Assembly: GCA_028703215.1 (NCBI GenBank) | Contig: JAQVNH010000043.1 | Location: forward strand, 1 to 7,678 | Reading direction: 5' to 3' | From: Eubacteriales bacterium | Lineage (GTDB): Bacteria; Bacillota; Clostridia; Acetivibrionales; STF1-152 | DNA: 7,678 nt | Part shown: positions 6,905-7,678 of the stretch, piece after piece | Layout of the letters: every line of letters starts with the position of its first letter | How positions within the stretch are numbered: the first letter of the stretch is position 1 | Notes under the pieces: model-generated | What the model saw: the letters and a program-made list of their open reading frames with translations, nothing else | What the model was told of the DNA's origin: nothing | The model's database searches: none | Program-made: the position numbers and the translations under genes

Positions 6905-6976
6905 ATGAACTGCTGGTTTTCGGGATTTATGCGGCGTATCAAGGGATGTTTGAAGGGGGCAGGTGATTTGTTTTGA
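6905..6976 (+). CDS. Possible 23-residue leader or small ORF overlapping the zapA start
   Basis: ATG AAC TGC TGG opens a 23-codon frame that fills most of the DUF2007-zapA gap and ends in TGA at 6974-6976. That stop overlaps the zapA TTG start (6973-6975) by two bases, a geometry used in translational coupling. The peptide is basic and has Cys, Trp and Phe near its start (MNCWFSGFMRRIKG). No Shine-Dalgarno sequence precedes the ATG. If the promoter with -10 at 6891-6896 is real, the transcript would begin about 2 nt before the ATG and be nearly leaderless. It could equally be a chance open frame; codon evidence is too short to decide. Confidence 0.25.
   Translation: MNCWFSGFMRRIKGCLKGAGDLF
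6961..6967 (+). promoter_or_regulatory. Strong ribosome binding site deciding the TTG start of zapA
   Basis: AGGTGAT matches the 3' end of 16S rRNA over seven bases and lies 5 nt before TTG 6973. No ATG or GTG near the front of this reading frame would keep the whole ZapA domain, so TTG is the start. Confidence 0.75.
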
Positions 6977-7386
6977 ACAGGAACAAAGTTGAGATAAGGA
7001 TAGCCGGCAAGGACTACAAACTTGTCGGGGTCGACTCTGACGAATATATGCAGAGGATTGGCCTGTACGTTGACAAAAAGATGAATGAGATCCTGAAAAG
7101 GAGCAATAATCTTAGCACTTCAATGGCTGCGGTCCTTACATCACTTAATATTGCGGAAGAGTATATGAGAACCAGGGATAGCGAGGAAGTGTTGAGGAAA
7201 GAATATGAAGAGGCTAAAAAGAGAGAGAGAGAGCTTAGGGACAGCATTGACAACCTTGAGTCGGAAAAGGAAAAATTAACTAAACAAAAAACGGATCTTC
7301 AGCTGGAGCTTGCAAAAAGAGAAGCTGAGCTTGCCGAAGTGAGAAGCACTCTTGAAAAGACAGCAAGAACAAAGGGTATTTATTGA
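6973..7386 (+). CDS. zapA: Cell division protein ZapA with extended C-terminal coiled coil
   Basis: 137 residues. The N-terminal ZapA domain (about 1-65) is recognised by VEIRIAGKDYKLVGVDSDEY (6-25), then YVDKKMNEI (32-40) and the helix AAVLTSLNIAEEYM (52-65). Residues 70-132 are a highly charged, heptad-like Glu/Lys/Arg/Leu helix, longer than in the shortest ZapA proteins but common in Firmicutes. ZapA binds FtsZ filaments at midcell and promotes their bundling as a dimer or tetramer through the coiled coil. It is cytosolic and usually dispensable alone. It starts with TTG behind a near-perfect ribosome binding site, which may moderate the level of the protein. The gene ends with tandem stops TGA-TAA. 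dut follows after 38 nt and is probably on the same transcript. Confidence 0.9.
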   Translation: MNRNKVEIRIAGKDYKLVGVDSDEYMQRIGLYVDKKMNEILKRSNNLSTSMAAVLTSLNIAEEYMRTRDSEEVLRKEYEEAKKRERELRDSIDNLESEKEKLTKQKTDLQLELAKREAELAEVRSTLEKTARTKGIY

Positions 7387-7398
7387 TAAATAAAAACA

Positions 7399-7411
7399 CG
7401 GGATTATCCCG
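7399..7411 (+). repeat. Short perfect hairpin before the dut ribosome binding site
   Basis: CGGGATTATCCCG folds as a 5-bp GC-rich stem with a TTA loop. It ends 3 nt before the GAGG ribosome binding site (7415-7418) of dut and has no downstream T-run, so it is not an intrinsic terminator. It could affect translation initiation or mRNA stability, or be incidental. Confidence 0.4.
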
Positions 7412-7424
7412 GGCGAGGAACAAC

Positions 7425-7678
7425 ATGGTGGAAGTATGCATTGAGATATGCAGAAATGACGCGGTTATGCCTAAATATGCAAGACCCGGCGATGCAGGGA
7501 TGGACGTATTCGCGGCAGAAAATTGCATTATCGGACCGGGACAAACGGCAGTCATACCAACAGGTTTGAAACTCGCGATCCCCGAAGGCTACGAAATACA
7601 AGTCAGGCCGAGAAGCGGATTGTCTTTGAAAACACCGCTCAGAATAGCCAATTCACCGGGGACAGTTGACAGCGGGTA
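7425..7678 (+). CDS. dut: dUTP diphosphatase (trimeric dUTPase), 3'-truncated
   Basis: Hydrolyses dUTP to dUMP and pyrophosphate, keeping uracil out of DNA and supplying dUMP for thymidylate synthesis; cytosolic. 84 complete codons are visible before the window ends, out of about 145 usual for the trimeric family, so motifs 4 and 5 are missing. Motif 1 is AGMDVFAAE (24-32, Asp27), motif 2 is RPRSGLS (61-67, the uracil/phosphate-site Ser64) and motif 3 is GTVDSG (79-84, with Asp82 at the catalytic water-activating position). The start at ATG 7425 is set by GAGG at 7415-7418, 6 nt away. The adjoining LSLKTPLRIANSPGT stretch has the look of clostridial chromosomal dUTPases and gives no sign of phage origin. 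It lies 38 nt after zapA, with no terminator between. Confidence 0.95.
   Translation, partial: MVEVCIEICRNDAVMPKYARPGDAGMDVFAAENCIIGPGQTAVIPTGLKLAIPEGYEIQVRPRSGLSLKTPLRIANSPGTVDSG

Noticed and set aside
1..7678. A defence island, biosynthetic cluster or mobile element
   Set aside because: All ten genes belong to housekeeping or conserved families. No transposase, integrase, terminal repeats, CRISPR repeats or abrupt base-composition change was seen.

Overview
The window holds ten genes, all on the + strand and closely spaced. The first (a thioredoxin-reductase-like flavoprotein) is cut at its 5' end and the last (dUTPase) at its 3' end. Gene content, strong AGGAGG-type ribosome binding sites, TTG start use, frequent ATA/AGA/AGG codons and moderate GC (judged by eye, not counted) point to an anaerobic Firmicute of class Clostridia. 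No mobile element, CRISPR array, tRNA or rRNA was seen, and every complete gene looks intact. It is mostly ordinary chromosomal housekeeping sequence.

Positions 1-890, redox pair: the C-terminal part of a thioredoxin-reductase-like protein keeps the redox-active CxxC and the C-terminal FAD motif. It lacks the usual NADPH-binding signatures, as in the ferredoxin-dependent flavin thioredoxin reductases of clostridia. A small CPYC glutaredoxin-like protein follows 50 nt later and is a natural candidate partner. Positions 948-1484: a YkuK-type RNase H-fold protein of unknown function. Positions 1526-2647: D-alanine-D-alanine ligase (peptidoglycan precursor synthesis).

Positions 2704-6542: arginyl-tRNA synthetase, then after 2 nt a metallo-beta-lactamase-fold hydrolase, then after 18 nt a secreted S41 carboxy-terminal processing protease. 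The protease has PDZ, Ser/Lys catalytic and C-terminal peptidoglycan-binding domains, plus an extra segment of about 40 residues after the catalytic Lys. The spacing suggests one transcript.

Positions 6585-7678: a DUF2007 protein, an 88-nt gap with a possible promoter and a 23-codon small ORF that overlaps the zapA start, then ZapA (Z-ring-associated, TTG start) and the start of dUTPase. No convincing rho-independent terminator was found between any two genes, so read-through over much of the window is possible.

The least ordinary items are the apparently NAD(P)H-independent flavoenzyme beside its possible redoxin partner, the protease insertion, and the small ORF abutting zapA. None is shown here to be a new system; each is stated with its limits.
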